From Promerops cafer (Eukaryota > Chordata > Aves > Passeriformes > Nectariniidae), in assembly GCA_013398275.1 (NCBI GenBank), contig VZSE01002700.1, positions 538,899 to 602,898 of the forward strand: a stretch of DNA of 64,000 bases, in the 5' to 3' direction. The notes below the pieces were generated by a model, which saw only the letters and a list, made by a program, of their open reading frames with translations, had not been told where the DNA came from and made no database searches. Below are positions 22,447 through 35,265 of the stretch, piece after piece (positions within the stretch are counted from its first letter, which is position 1; each line of letters starts with the position of its first letter). The translations under genes and the position numbers were made by a program.

Positions 22447-22851
22447 AGAACAATGGCTCTGGGAACAAACATTATTCTTCCTACACCAGTCAACTCAAAG
22501 AACCCAATTGGCTCCAGTAGCTGATGCCACAGGCAAGGAGCCCAGTCTGACTCCAGGAGCTGGTACCCTGTCCACTCGTGCTGGTCCCCTCAGTAGCTGG
22601 CACCAAGTCCCTGCAGCATTCACACACACGCGGTGTGGATTGTGATAGTATGCAGGCACAGGGTTAAGATTTAATAAGAAAATAGGAGAAGACAGGACAA
22701 ACTGGTGATCAAGTGCAGAGCATGGTCAGATAAGTGCACTAGCCAGCTCTGTTTAACATATTTTCTGCCTAGTCTTCCTTTGTTTCTCCCTTCTCTCCTT
22801 TCCTCTGCACATTGCATGTTCATACCAATGCCTTCCAACATCCTCAACTCT

Positions 22852-25800
22852 CAGGTTTGCATTCTTCTGAGATGCAAAGTGCCAGTTTGCTGCAGTTTCT
22901 TGGTACTTCATCAACCAGTGTGACTGACTCACTGTTTCTGCTTACTCTCTTTTAAATGTTTAACTGGACAGGTTTTAAGACCATCTGGCTTCTCTCTCCC
23001 TTTCTTTATCCATTCAACTGAAAAAAAAAAAAAACAACCCAAACATTTTCACACCCCTCATACTCTTCAGGCCAGTGTCAAGGTTTGTTTTTTTACAACC
23101 TTTCTTATAATTTCTTGGTCAGGTCTGTCTTCACATGCTCTGATTTATGACTCCTTTGACCAGATGCCCTTAGAGGAGAAGATACACTCCTTCAACATAC
23201 CCTTACAGATTTATTTGATTTAAGACATTTTACACAGCCTGTGATAAATTGCTCTTTAATCACATCTATTTTTTGAGAGGGCTGTATGAAGTAATAGTTG
23301 AGTGCTTTGAAGACAGTTATGGAAGTGGAGTGCTGCAGATCTTCCTCAGATCAGTAGGAGCAATGATATAAGGAGTACCTGTGTCCTGTTACAGAGCAGT
23401 ACATCAATAAAAGAGAATGAAGAACCAGTTCAAACAGTGGAGCCCCATGCTGTTAGCTCACATGCTGCCTCTGTTCTACAGTGCTCCAAATCTCTCTCTT
23501 GAACAAATTTATTACAGAAGGGGGTAGCTGTAAATAGTGTGATTATGAGCCAGTCTGTTCTACTTCATCTTGGAGACAGGCATCAGTCTTTGTCTCTCTT
23601 TCATTTAGTGCAAGAGCTGTAATTACTATGTCCAGGTAAATAATGCTTTTTGCTGGGCTAAAGATCTTTGTGGGAGGCGAAATGTTGAGTGTACAGAAGG
23701 TCAGTGCAGCTGCTCACTGAACGAGATTCTAAAGAAGACAGTGGAGAGCTAAAAGAAGATAGTGGTTTTGCCTTCCAATATGGCAAGGGCAGGATGACAG
23801 GAATTCTCCAGATTCAGGAATATTCCAGGATATCAAAATAGCTCTTGAAATAGCTCTGCTAATACTCGGAGATCTGCACCTGGAGCATTTTGTAATGAAA
23901 AATATAAGCCATAAGACTGTAAATTGTGTACTTTTCAAGAAAATCTGAGCATGATCTTACTGACAAGTGTCAGATACCTTCCTCCAATTTCTATGTCTCA
24001 TTCTCACAGTGACAATAATTACTCTGAATTTAATTACATTAATCCAAAAGCATTCCCAGTATCTCGTATTAGTCATGGGAAATATTGATGGTTGAAGTAT
24101 TTATCCTTGAAAAAATTATTATACGATGTTGATTAAAATACAGATCATCTACTGAGCAGCATAATTTTTCCTAGAGTCACTAAACTTTTCCAGGTTTTTA
24201 GTTCTACATTATAGATGGCACTCCTTTTTATCCGTACTGTGACCCATTATTTCACAGGCTTTGTATTATGTCTGAGCAGTGAGATTCAGGGAACAAATAA
24301 ATGTCTTAGGACTTTAAGTCAAATAATGGTGCAACAGGTATGATCACTGTGTTATTAATGGCTTATTGGGTATAAATTGTTAAACATTATAGAAACTCCA
24401 CAGCTTAAAAATGTATAGAAAGTTACGCAACCTTTGATTTACATTAACTTTCCAGAATTTTTTTGTAATTATAATGATCCTGATTAATAGGGAAAAAGAA
24501 ATCTAGAAAGTATCTACTCTTCCCCTATTAGGCTGTACTGACACTGAAAATCAGTGTATTTAAAATTTCCCAACCTGTATGATTTTAAATCAGCAATATA
24601 TTCAGCCTGGCAAAAGTGAAACAGTCTTGACAGTGGATATTCAGTTCCACTGCCCATTAAAAGTAAGCCAAACCCTGTAAAATATTAATATAAGATAAAT
24701 ATGGAAGAAAAACAGAACCTTTTCACTACAAACAATAAATTTCTAAAAAGTTGAGCTTTGTAAGTTGTAAAAATATTCTTTTCATTTACATGACAAAAAA
24801 AACAGCGAACAATTCTTCACCAGTAAGCCCACTGAAAAAGTAGTTCATATACAAGAAGTACAATATGTAATCAATTTTAAGAACTAAGGAAAAGTGATTT
24901 TTTTTAATGAATTATGGTGCTGTGCTGTAAACTGTTCTCTAGTTTCCTTGTGTAGTCCAGCATAGAAGTGAAAAAAAGCTTAGCAAGGAGTTCAGACAGG
25001 CTGAAAATTAAAGCTTTGCCTTGAAATTCTTTGCAAGCATTTCAAATCAGTAAAATATGCATCTGAGAAGTTTCCAACCTTGAGTACATTAATTCTATTT
25101 CTTTTGCTTTTTTTTTTAAACTGGAATTCACAGTTTCTAAAAAGAAATGGACTGATTTCCTCAGAAAGTGAATACTTAAATCTAGTACAGGCAACAAACA
25201 AACTGGTTTTCTGTTTCCTGCAAGATGTAATGTAGTCTTCTATTTATTATTTCTTAAAAATATATTCCCAAAATTTGGTGCAATCCTAAAACACAAAATA
25301 CTATTAATTCACCATATTTCTTGCAAAATGCTAAGCAAATTAGTGAAATTTTGCTTTATCTAAGAATCAAACCACCACTTTAGTTACAACAAAGAGCTGA
25401 AAAAATGTATTCCTTTACTTGTGGTTATCTTCAAGAGTCAGCTTCAATTTAAACAATGTGTGCATGAAATTGCTTCATAAAATGTAAATATCTGCCAAGA
25501 TAAGTGTACATTGAAAGTAGGGTGATTGAACAGAGTTTATTCTAATAAGAATTCACAAGAATTATAAACCAATGGTCACTTTTTTCCCGGAATTTAATTG
25601 TTAGTAAAATAGTTACAAATAAAATAATGTAAAATTACATTGTTAATCTCTATGTTCACCCATGCTTAAAGATGCATATTATATAGGATACAGATAGATA
25701 AATGGATTTTGTCTGTAGAAAACCTAATTATGATTCATATACATTTGCATATAGACTGTGACTAGCTTACATGAAAAAACAACAGTCTCTCATACAGTTA

Positions 25801-28094
25801 GAGGTCAAATAATACAGACATAGATTAAAATGTTATCTAATTGTTCTGATAGAAGATATTAAAACATTGCAAAATTATTATGTAATTATAATGACAACGA
25901 CATCTTTTTTTTTTCTTTGTATGTTATGCCAGTCAAAGTCAATAAAGGTTATGGATAGAAAACAAATTTTATGCCTCACTTGAGGAAAGCAGTGAGGTAT
26001 ACTGAAGATCCAGTAGTCTGTGGAATACTTTGTGGAAATGTATTAGGCTATGAATATGTGAAGAAGGGAAATGCGTAGAGGTAAAAATAATTCTCTGTGA
26101 CCTTTCTCTTTTGCTCCCTTTATTAGAAAGACCTCAATTCTGTAAAGTTGTATCATATGTAATTTTCTCATATTTTAGAAGTACATATTTTTCTTACCCT
26201 CTGCAGAATTTTTATTACCCTCAACAGAATCTAAACTAGAAATTCCTGCCTATTTGGTGTACAAGATATGGATTTAAAATTTGATATCATTCTATATTTG
26301 GTTGAAAACCTGAAGTAATGTCTTTTAGTGATGAAATGCAAGTATTAATTTTAAAACATATTTTGAAAGTAGATGGGTTTGGGGGGAATTTATGGTTTTG
26401 GGGTTCTTTTGTTGTTTTGGTTTTTTTTTTAAGACATGAACTTGGGAGATTTTTTTGACTCCTGACTCACTCATACATCTTTCCTTGAAAACAGCCTTAG
26501 AATACCCACAGTGCTAGTACTATAGTATGCCATGTTTTTCAGATTCTTGCTGTTCCTCTTTTTACTTCCACAAAAGGAGCAGTAAAGAAAATAAAACTGT
26601 TTATTGTTTCTGTCTGTCACAAAGTATCATCTTCTGAGTGTGTCATTTTGTTGTATATTTTTGTTGAGAATGGAATTTAAATTGAATAGAACTGGTCTAT
26701 CAAATAGCTGGAAATAATTGGCAGGCATGGTTAAACTCAGAATTGAATTCAGTTTTTGATAGCACTGCAAATGTATTTATCTGATGAGTTACTTGGGCAG
26801 TATATTGCCTTTTTTATGGAAACTGCATGAAGCAAGAAGACAGAAAATGAAACAACAAAAATCTCTGTAATAGCTTTCAGCTTCTTAAAATTTTAAAATA
26901 TTTGCCTTTAGAATTCTGTTAGATAGTAAACATTTAAAAAAATTTATTCAAAACAGGCTTTCTTTTCTGAAACAAGGCTGGAAGCAAAATGGAATAATTT
27001 AGGGAGAATTCAAATTAAACTCTTTTCCCCATATCTCATAATTATTACATTCTTGCTCTCTATAATATATATGGAAAATTGTGCATGTTTAATTTACTTA
27101 AATTTGTATAATAAAAATACATTTTTATGGCTTGCATGCTTACTGTTCTGACCAAAACATAACTAACCAACCAAAAAAACACAAGCCAAATACCCTCCAA
27201 AATATGACTAAGAATGCAAAATTACAGTACAGTATGTTATTAAATTTTAAATATGTTGCCATAGAAATAAACCCACAAAACTTTTAGAATATGGCTTTAC
27301 ATAAAGTATACAAGTGTTTTTCATATTTTAGATCTATAGGCAACACACATGTATAAATTATATTATGAAAAATTAATACTGTAAGTGAAAAAATTCAAAT
27401 TTTCTCAGCCATACCCTCTCTAGAAATAGAATAGTAAAATTATTCTAGTTAATTCCCGACTTTCTTGAATTCTCTTGCTGACCATCTCTTTGTCTATATA
27501 GTCATCATTTGGCAAAATTAAATTGTGTGATTATGATGTAATTAATAATTTTCTTAGGATTTTAGTAATGGCTGTAAGTATGTTTCCATTGGATTTAATT
27601 TTTGTGACAAAAGCTCCAAATTTTTAAGAACTATGTGCTGTAATGTGAGTGGAATATCAGGACTAAAACATCCTCAGTTGTTGAAATAATCTTTTTCTGC
27701 ATTCTCTAGGGACAAACTGCAACTAGTGCAAACGCACAGGGACTTAGAAGAGAGGGAAATGTTGAGGCTTTCTAGTTTGTGAGTCTGGAAACTATTGGTA
27801 TAGCATATATGTATTATAAAGTATTATTTATTAGACCACATAATAGAGTATATGAAAATTACTTACAAAACTTTATTTTTTTCTCTTTAAGTTAATATTT
27901 TTTGCAAAAATACACACATCAGAAATTTAAAATATTGCAGGTGCTTTTAAAAAAAAAAATCATTACACATATTCCTCCAAAGTCTATCCCGCCAGCTCTA
28001 ACACTGATGTGAGCATCCCACTGAGAGCCAAAAGTGAAGGGAAGCTCCTGGCAGCCTGCCTCAAACATATTTAAGGGAAAATGGTAGTCATGAG
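22852..28094. other. Long AT-rich stretch, no gene confirmed
   Basis: 5.2 kb without a recognised LTR or CR1. Contains an A14 run (23021-23034), a possible 27-nt exon (23609-23635, separate entry) and a G/T-rich low-complexity stretch near 26370-26432. Frames are short and compositionally biased. Confidence 0.5.
23609..23635 (+). other. Candidate 27-nt microexon
   Basis: Preceded by a pyrimidine-rich tract ending TCTCTCTTTCATTTAG and followed by GTAAAT after CCAG. The length is a multiple of three, and frame 1 reads CKSCNYYVQ with no stop. Chance occurrence of such a pair is common in 64 kb, so this is weak. No neighbouring exon is established. Confidence 0.18.
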
Positions 28095-28470
28095 GACACA
28101 CACAAGGAGAAAAGGAAGTGGCAGAGGAAAACAAGGCAAAGGTCATTTTTATGGACATAGCTAGAGAGGCAGTCTGGGAAGAAGGGCCAATATTCAAGAG
28201 GATGTGCTTCTGCAGGACTGAAGGAAGCCCATGGTGGGGAAGGGCAGCCCAAGGAAATACTGTTAGTGAGCAGCTCATGGTAGGACAGGGACATTCCTGA
28301 GGGACTACAGCTCAGAGGTGACCCATGCTGTAACAGAAGAAAATGAGTAAATAACATGGAGGAAAACAAAAGAAGGAACAAGAGAAAGAAAAGATTTTGA
28401 AAAACTGACCTCACAGTTCTGCACTGCCTGTCACCTTGCTGAGGCAACTGGGAGAGACTGTATGTATCAC
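28095..28470 (+). mobile_element. Probable ERV LTR fragment of a second family
   Basis: GC-richer, purine-rich stretch. Blocks such as GGAAGCCCATGGTGGGGAAG (about 28223), CATTCCTGAGGGACTACAGC (about 28291), GACCCATGCTGTAACAG (about 28320) and AACTGACC (about 28403), in this order, resemble an avian LTR family with repeated GACCCATGCTGGAGCAG-type units followed by an AACTGACC block. The 3' part of that LTR is not seen. Minus-strand frames of 119-129 codons across it (27919-28477) are by-products of purine bias. Assigned from memory, moderate to low certainty; no ends or target-site duplication were found. Confidence 0.4.
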
Positions 28471-29731
28471 ACAGCAAAAAACAGGAGTACAGTCAACTAG
28501 GAGTGTTTGCATGAAATGGCAGTAAGTTGAATTAAAATTCTTCAAATTAAGACTATTCTACCAGACAGATAAGAGGACTAAAAGAAGAGCAGATCAAGCA
28601 ATAGTCACTTGACCACCAGAAATGCTATCACATTTAAAACATGCTTAGAACCAGCTCAGGACAAAGTAGATACTTGAGAGGGAAAATAAGGATTGATAAA
28701 AAGTATAGATTAAGCACTCCATGAGCTGATCCAACCTAGACCACAGGGACTGTGTTAAAAATGAGTGCAACACAGTCAACATCTGACAGAGAATTTGTCA
28801 TTGCAGAGGGCAACATTTCATCTGTTTTGGCTTGGTGAAGGAGAATGCTTCCTCTGGCCTAAGTCTAACTTTGTACTGTGGATTGAATAAATATTAACTC
28901 TTACACCACATTAGATGTGCTCTCAGTCTTCATTCTTCAATGTAGTTTCATAAAAAATTAATCCAGATTGCAAACTTCAATGCAGCTTTAATAAGAAAAA
29001 ATGCATTAAATGTAGAAAACTGTGACTTTCTTTCTCAAGGGAACTTCTGATTGAAATAAAACTTGCATGTAGATAACCTCTGTCCAACAGCCACTGCTGA
29101 AACTACCGTGCTGCAATATGTCTTTGAATCCTTGCATTATCCCAGACAGCTAAAAGCATTTGTTTACTGCTGTGCCAAGAGATTTCATGGTTTAATTATT
29201 CCATGAAAAAACATTTTCATTCTGTTCATTTTATAAGCCTGATGTGTCTGGAAACCTCATGTTCTGTTAGAAATGTTGAATAATTTTTCTTATTTCCCTT
29301 GTTTGAGCCTCATGTGATAACATAGATCATTGGTGCTCTCTCTGGATCCCATCATTTTGTTTCCAATGTACATTTTACAACTGCAAGGTTTATCATCTAT
29401 TTCCATTCTATCATTTTAAGCTGTTATATATATTTAGCTCATCACTACCTGATCTAATTACAATGTGCATTTGTGGATTGTCCAAATAGGAGCCCTGGAA
29501 GGCTTGGGTCTGTGGATTTCTCCACTACCACTAGTAGTAAATAAGTGCTGTTTTTCAAAGGTTTTTAAACTCTTTTCAAACTCCCCTTCAATATGCAAAT
29601 CACACTAGTTACATACTTTTCTACATTTTCAAGTATATAATCATCCTGTAATTTTGACTTCTCTATATGTGTTAGTTAAGTATATTTTGTGTCTTTGTTT
29701 ATATTTTGCTGAATACTGTATTCTCTTGCGC
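28471..29731. other. AT-rich sequence, no gene seen
   Basis: Nothing recognised. The first part may still belong to the decayed LTR that precedes it. Confidence 0.5.
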
Positions 29732-30001
29732 AGAGTCACAGAATGGTTGAGGTTAGGAGGGACCTCGGGAGGACATCTGCTCTAACTACCCCTGCTCAAG
29801 GAGGACACCTACAGTAAATTGACCAGGAACATGTCCAGAATAATTTTTACTATCACCAAGGAGGAAGCCTACACAGCCTGCGTGGTCAACCTGGACCACT
29901 GCTCAGTCAACCTCACAGTGGAAAAAAAAGATGTTTTCTAATATTTAGAGGGAACCCCCTGTATTTCAGATTGGGCCTATTGCTTTTGGTCCTGTTACTG
30001 G
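29732..30001 (-). mobile_element. CR1 LINE 3' fragment
   Basis: Begins with the CR1 3' end CAGAGTCACAGAATGGTTGA, followed by GGGACCTCGGGAGGACATCT, CCCCTGCTCAAGGAGGACAC, GACCAGGAACATGTCCAGAA, a CACTGCTCAGTCAACCTCAC block, AGAGGGAACCCCCTGTATTT and ATTGCTTTTGGTCCTGTTAC. All are in the order of minus-strand CR1 3' untranslated sequence. Truncated at about 30001, so about 270 bases survive, which is typical of 5'-truncated CR1 insertions. Confidence 0.85.
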
Positions 30002-31314
30002 TCTTTCTCTTATTTGCATTTCCTTCTTAATTGGGGGAAAAAAAATATTTTTTGCCAATTAATAAAAGAGTAGGACAACAACAAATAAAAGCAAATAGAC
30101 CAAAATATGAAACTCCCTCTGTCTCACACAGGGGCAAAAATTTGTCTCTTCTCCGAGAAGGGAGCCCTCCTCTACTAACCCTTGCCACATAAAATCAGCA
30201 TGTGTGTATGTGAATTCACCATGGCCCAGTGGGAGTGCAAGGGTCTGTGTGCCTGACACTGTTTTCATTAGTCTTGTGCTAACATTGATAGGAAACCAGA
30301 GAGTTTCTTGTCTCCAACTGCTCAATACACCTATTTACATAAGAATAATGCTGCAATTATAAAGACAAGCAGCACAATTAAAAATTGTCAGCAAATCTAC
30401 TTCACAATACTTAATAAATATTCATTTTGAAAATTCCATTTAACATTTTAAGAATGAAGCAACATTACTTTTTTCTTTGCAATATGCAAATTTGACTACT
30501 AATACTAATGTAGTAATTTAATTATACAGTAAGTATAATGAAACCACTTGGGTTAAAGGAACATAATTTATGGAAAACACTGTAAAGAACTAGTGTTATC
30601 TGTGTGAACCACACAGCTCAGATATTTCTGTTCAACAATTTAAATTGCCAATATTATCCTCCAACATGATTCCTCCACAATTAAAACCTTCCTGGCTTAT
30701 TAGATGGTTCCTAGCCAATATGGTTAGTTCATTATTTTTATGCTGCTTATACAAGGGAGATACTCTTGTTTTTTTGTTAAGCTGTTATTCCCTCTCTGCA
30801 TGTCTGTGATGGTCCTGTATTATAAGAGAAAAATTCAGATGAAAATCTGAATATTTAGTTAGGAATTTTTCATTTTACTCCATGGCAATCTCTCCATATA
30901 TACATATATCTATATCTATATCATCTACATCCAGATATATGTCTGTATCTATTATATGTATATAAGAGCATTCAGATCCACTTGCACAAAGCAATTTAAT
31001 GCAATGAACAGTTTACTTTTGAACGGCAACTTTTGTTCAATAGTTTTCACAATGGAAGTTGTAAATAGAAGATATCAAAAATTTAGTAACTAAACTACAA
31101 TCTTGAAGACCTGGAGTCTTTTAACTCTGTTTTCATGGGACATATAATTGTGCATTTGAACCATGATCTATTTTTATATTAACAGATAGATTTTAAATTA
31201 TGGAGTTTGATAAAATCTCGTGACTTGAAACTGAGGCATAAGTAAAACATTTTTTATGTTAGGAGTCATAATAAATTCTATAATCTAGTGGCAATTTATG
31301 TCACAGAAATATTT
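30002..31314. other. AT-rich sequence with a TATATC-rich patch, no gene seen
   Basis: A degenerate (TATATC)n-like stretch lies at about 30895-30962. The minus-strand frame 30059-30325 (88 codons) has no recognisable features. Confidence 0.55.
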
Positions 31315-31420
31315 TTGTGGATATGGTTTAGGGGTGATTATGATGGTGCTAAGCTGATGCTTGTACTAGATCATCTCAAAGGTATCTTCCAGCCTTGATT
31401 ATTCAGTGATTCAGTGATTT
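31315..31420 (+). mobile_element. CR1 LINE 3' tail
   Basis: Short plus-strand CR1 terminus: ATGGTTTAGGGGTGATTATG, TGTACTAGATCATCTCAAAG, TCTTCCAGCCTTGATTATTC. It ends in two to three copies of the 8-base unit GATTCAGT, the characteristic short terminal repeat of CR1 (consensus-like ATTCTATG). About 105 bases survive. Confidence 0.75.
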
Positions 31421-32164
31421 TTGTAGTCAAACAAAGTAAAAAAGTAAATTTGTTAATTTTTTCCTAAAAAACAAAGTTCATCTTGCATATTAGAAATTAT
31501 ATTTTGTAAGATAATGAATGCCTCAAAGATTCCAAGCACAGAGTAATTTGAATTATTGCATACGGGTATTAGCGTATATTGCTAAGTAACCAACAATTCC
31601 TTAAAAAATTGGTTTTTAAAATTTTGTTTTCTAGCAGTTTCTGTTCAGAGGAACCTGAACCTATAGAGTGTAGCTCCTTGCTTAATATTGAAAACAGTTT
31701 GCTCTATAGATATCTCATAGTAAATTCTGACTTTTCAGGACAATAAATGCCTTTTCATCAGATGGAGAGCACAGATTCTGGTCTAAAAATTGGAAAAAGG
31801 CTTTGGAAACATCAGGAAAAACAGCTGTCTTGCTGGCAAGTGGAAGTCATGAGAATGCAAGAGACAGCTGTAGGTGTGGTGACATTCATCAGTAGGCTTG
31901 ATAAAAAACCAAAACTTTGTGTGCTCAAAGAATCAGAAGATACTACTCAGATACTTCAGTAACTTAAGTAGGTAAAGGTAATCCCAATATCAGTACAGAC
32001 TGAGTGGCAAACTGATAGAGACAAGACTGGTAGAAAAAGACTTGGAGATACTGATGAACAAAAAAAGTTGAAACAGGTCAGAAATGAATGGCTCAGAAAA
32101 CCAATCTGGGCCTAATTTTACAGCTCATCCAGGTTTTACAGCCCAGAATTTACTGCTCAGAAAG
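31421..32164. other. AT-rich sequence, no gene seen
   Basis: Contains a 71-codon plus frame (31747-31962) without recognised homology; it may be chance. The part from about 31960 to 32164 could be further, more decayed CR1. Confidence 0.4.
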
Positions 32165-32788
32165 ACAGTCCTAACCTGGGCTACATAAAAAAAGGATGTT
32201 GAGTATGCTGAGGGGGGTGTTCCTGCTTCTCTATTCCACTCTCATGAGAAGTGACCTGAAATATAAACCCAGTCTTGGGGTATCCAGTGCAAGAAAGACA
32301 TGGCACTGTTAGAATTGGATTCAAAGGAGAGCCACTGAAGTGGTCAGAGGGCTGGATACCCTTTCTGTGAGAAAGAAACAGGCTCAGACGCTTGAGGTTT
32401 TCAAGTCTAGAGAAGAAAAAGCTCTTGGGGAAACTTATAGCAGCCTTCCATCACTAGAGGGGGCCTACAAGAAAGCTGGAGAGAGGCTTTCTCACAAGAG
32501 CATGAAGTGGTAGGACATGGGATAATGGCTTTAAACTGAAAGAGTATCAGTTTAGACTGGACATAAGGAAGATTTTTTTTTTTTTTTTTTTACTTTGAAG
32601 GTAGTGAGACATTAGAACATCTTGCCCAGAGGGTTGGTAGAGGCCCCATCATTTAAAGTGTTCAAGGCCAACAGACAGGGCATTCAAAAATTTGATCTAT
32701 TGGAAAGTGTCCCTGCCCATGTCAGGGAGGTTGGAACGAGATGTATGTTAAAGATTCCCTCCAACCCAAGCCATTCTGAGATTCTATG
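32165..32788 (+). mobile_element. CR1 LINE, 3' part of ORF2 plus complete 3' end
   Basis: Starts near CCTAACCTGGGCTACAT. It continues through GTTCCTGCTTCTCTATTCCA, GACCTGAAATATAAACCCAG, AGAAAGACATGGCACTGTTA, GGTCAGAGGGCTGGATACC, GGGGGCCTACAAGAAAGCTG and GGACATAAGGAAGA. After a T19 run come CAGAGGGTTGGTAGAGGCCC, TCCCTCCAACCCAAGCCATT and the terminal ATTCTATG. Order and spacing follow CR1 closely over about 620 bases, but the frame is broken repeatedly. The oligo-T run has expanded inside the element. Confidence 0.88.
32573..32591 (+). repeat. T19 homopolymer inside CR1
   Basis: Pure T run replacing the few-base TTTCTTTACT-like stretch usually seen at this place in CR1. Confidence 0.9.
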
Positions 32789-32861
32789 CAGCCAATATTT
32801 TTCTTCTGTATTTAGTGCCTTTTTGCTTCAAAGTTTGCCCCTAAGTTAGGATATTTGAGAG

Positions 32862-33235
32862 ACAACAATTTCAGTGAAGACTGAGGCAAAAAAACACCTT
32901 TAGTGCCCCATGTTTTCTGTTGCTTTTGTAATATAAACAAAAGGGCAGCAAGTTCTCATAGAACAGAATTCTATGAAGACATGGTGTGATTGTTTGGCTT
33001 GCTTTTTCTTTTGCTGGTGATATTCCTGTAGAATTCCCTCCTGTTTCCCTTCTCACGCTCAGCCAATATGAACTCTGGAGATACTCTACTCTTCCCAGTC
33101 ATTTTTCTGCAGGCACAGGTCGTGTACTTATAGCATTCTTTTGTAGCTTGTCCCTATTTCCACCTCCTGTATACCTACTTCTTGTGTTCAAGTTCAATCA
33201 AACACATTCAGCAAAGTCAGAATTTTCTTGGAGAT
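32862..33235 (-). mobile_element. CR1 LINE internal fragment
   Basis: Minus-strand CR1 from the endonuclease-RT linker region: GTGAAGACTGAGGCAAAAAA (about 32873), TATTCCTGTAGAATTCCCTC (about 33019), then TTTGTAGCTTGTCCCTATTT, CCACCTCCTGTATACCTACT and CTTGTGTTCAAGTTCAATCA (33140-33200). Together these encode, in reverse, the ...KHKKYIQEVE(I)GTSY... type linker. It lies 74 bases from the end of the plus-strand CR1 at 32788, in opposite orientation. No 3' end, so it is probably an older element interrupted or truncated here. Confidence 0.72.
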
Positions 33236-35204
33236 AATTACGGATTGTTCTGGTGCTTTGAGAAATCTGTCTTTAAAAACTTACCATGTACCCTGGGATC
33301 CTTCACACTTTAAGGTAGAGATTTTCCTAAGAAGTCTTGCTTACTGCATCCCAGAAATAGCAACAATCTGTTATTCTGAAATCTTTAGTTTATCACTAGT
33401 TATTCTCACTACATATATAAGTGAATTTTCTTTAAGTTTTTAGGAAATTATTATCAATTTTTTCTTTCTATAGTAGTTTGAACATGAGTATTAATATAGC
33501 TATAACTAGACACAAAATAACTGTTTGATATATTTTACATAGATCCTTCGGATTTTAATTAAAACGAAGTTTTGGTGGCTCCCCAAATGATTGTTTCTGA
33601 AGGATTGTTTACTGAGCTGGTAATAATTTGTAAAAAAAGCTGTATTCCGTCCTTCTGTCCACAATTATGTTGTGAACTCCATTATTGTATATTTATTTTT
33701 GTTTTTAATTTCTTTATTCTTGTGGCTGTGCAATCATTGTCAGAATCAAGCAGAGAAATACTAATAGAAGTGGAGCTATTAAAAAATCTGAAGACAATTT
33801 CCAAATTCTGTTTAAAAAAGGTATTTAATAATGCTTGCAATTCTGACAACTTGTTAATCCGATGTTCATCTATGAACCTTTCTCACTAAATCTGAAGATG
33901 ACTAGATTGAGGAGACATTTCAAATAATTACTGATGGAGAAAACAAGCTAAAAGTAGATGTACTCAGTCCTGAATTTTATAAGGCCACAGTTTAAAGCCA
34001 TGTTCTTACTTGTGCTAGAAACTGAAAAAAAACAATGGATTGTATAATTTTCAGTGGTTTGCTGAATGTTTTGTCCACCTCAAGAGAGTATTTGAACCTT
34101 TTTCATATTATTTCAGGCTCCAGAATGAAGATTAATCTGTCTGTCCCATTCCTATTCTGTAAATCGGGTAAAAGAAGATATGGTGGTCTTCTGCCACAAA
34201 ATTATTCTCAAGAATACTATCTTAACCTCATGAAAAATCAAACCAAATGTCTGCACAGTTCATCAACATGATATAAAACTATTTGGATCAATTTTAGTAC
34301 TAAGTTTATGGTAACTTTTTTTACTTGAATCAACGAAAAAAATATTTTAAGGGTTTTGTGGCTATTCATATTAAAGAAAAAATAGAATTTGAAATGATAT
34401 TTTAAAAAGAACAAGTGATTTAAAATATTAAAATTTTAAAATGTTAATGGGTCAAAATTGATGAGTTGTCTTACACACTTTTTGTCACATATCAATACTA
34501 GAATTCGAGTATCCCAATAAGAAAACTCTACAAAAATAATTTATAAAAATTACTTCTATTCTTGTAATATTGAGAGTTCCATACCTGCTTTAATAATCTA
34601 TAAATGAATGTTGAAACTTAAATTTGTTTAAAGTTTACTACTCCACATGTTCTTTGAGTCAGTATATTTACAAGTATGAACATTTTTCTTTTTAATGAGT
34701 AGTCCCACATCCCTTGGCACATATTTTCTGACCATAAAAAATAATTGGAGGTAGTCACATGGGGGTTGTTCAAAAGTTAAGGAATTTTTATTTATGCTCT
34801 GTGCGCTTAACTGTGAAATAAACTAATTTTTATTTGTCATGGCAGTAAATGTGCACAGGAGAGGTTAGCTGTAAGGGGTAAGTCTTTTTACAAATAATAC
34901 TTTAAGAAATGCTGTCATTTATGAGTTTCAGTGCCTATTCAGAAAGGATTTCTGAATTATGAGTATTTTGTGAGAGCTACTGCAAATAGATTTCAGTCTA
35001 AGTGTTCACAAACTGTACACTTGAACATTTCCACCATTATTTTCTTTCTTTAGAGGGGTATAAATCACAATCCTCATTATAACATAGGACTCACAAAAAA
35101 TACTATGAATAACCTACATTTAGTTTCATGGTGCATTTTTTGTTACTTTTTGAGGCTTTTTGTTGTTGTTTGGTTTTATTTCATTTTACTGGTGTTTTTT
35201 TTCC
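33236..35204. other. AT-rich sequence, no gene seen
   Basis: Frames at 33228-33443, 33572-33889 (105 codons) and 34035-34271 are hydrophobic or low-complexity and have no motif I recognise. There is a G/T-rich low-complexity stretch at about 35140-35203. Confidence 0.5.
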
Positions 35205-35265
35205 TAATCATAGAATCATAGAGTAGTTTGTGCTGGAAGAGTCTGTGAAGACAATACCCATAGGC
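35205..35265 (-). mobile_element. CR1 LINE 3' tail, very short
   Basis: TAATCATAGAATCATAGAGT followed by AGTTTGTGCTGGAAGAGTCT matches the CR1 3' end on the minus strand, including two copies of the ATTCTATG unit. Only about 60 bases are recognisable. Confidence 0.7.

Larger units (their letters stand above)
20941..22851 (+). repeat. Segment duplication, copy 2 (starts at an N)
   Basis: Direct repeat of 19022-20939 at an offset of 1919 before the local insertions and 1912 after them. It continues without a break into unique sequence at 22852 (CAGGTTTGCATTC), as copy 1 would if the N were removed. A 161-codon frame at 21600-22085 spans the internal N and is an artefact of the local re-duplication. 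Confidence 0.92.

Noticed and set aside
27919..28477. Minus-strand frames of 119 and 129 codons
   Set aside because: They run opposite to a purine-rich, probably LTR-derived stretch, overlap each other in different frames and show no family motif.
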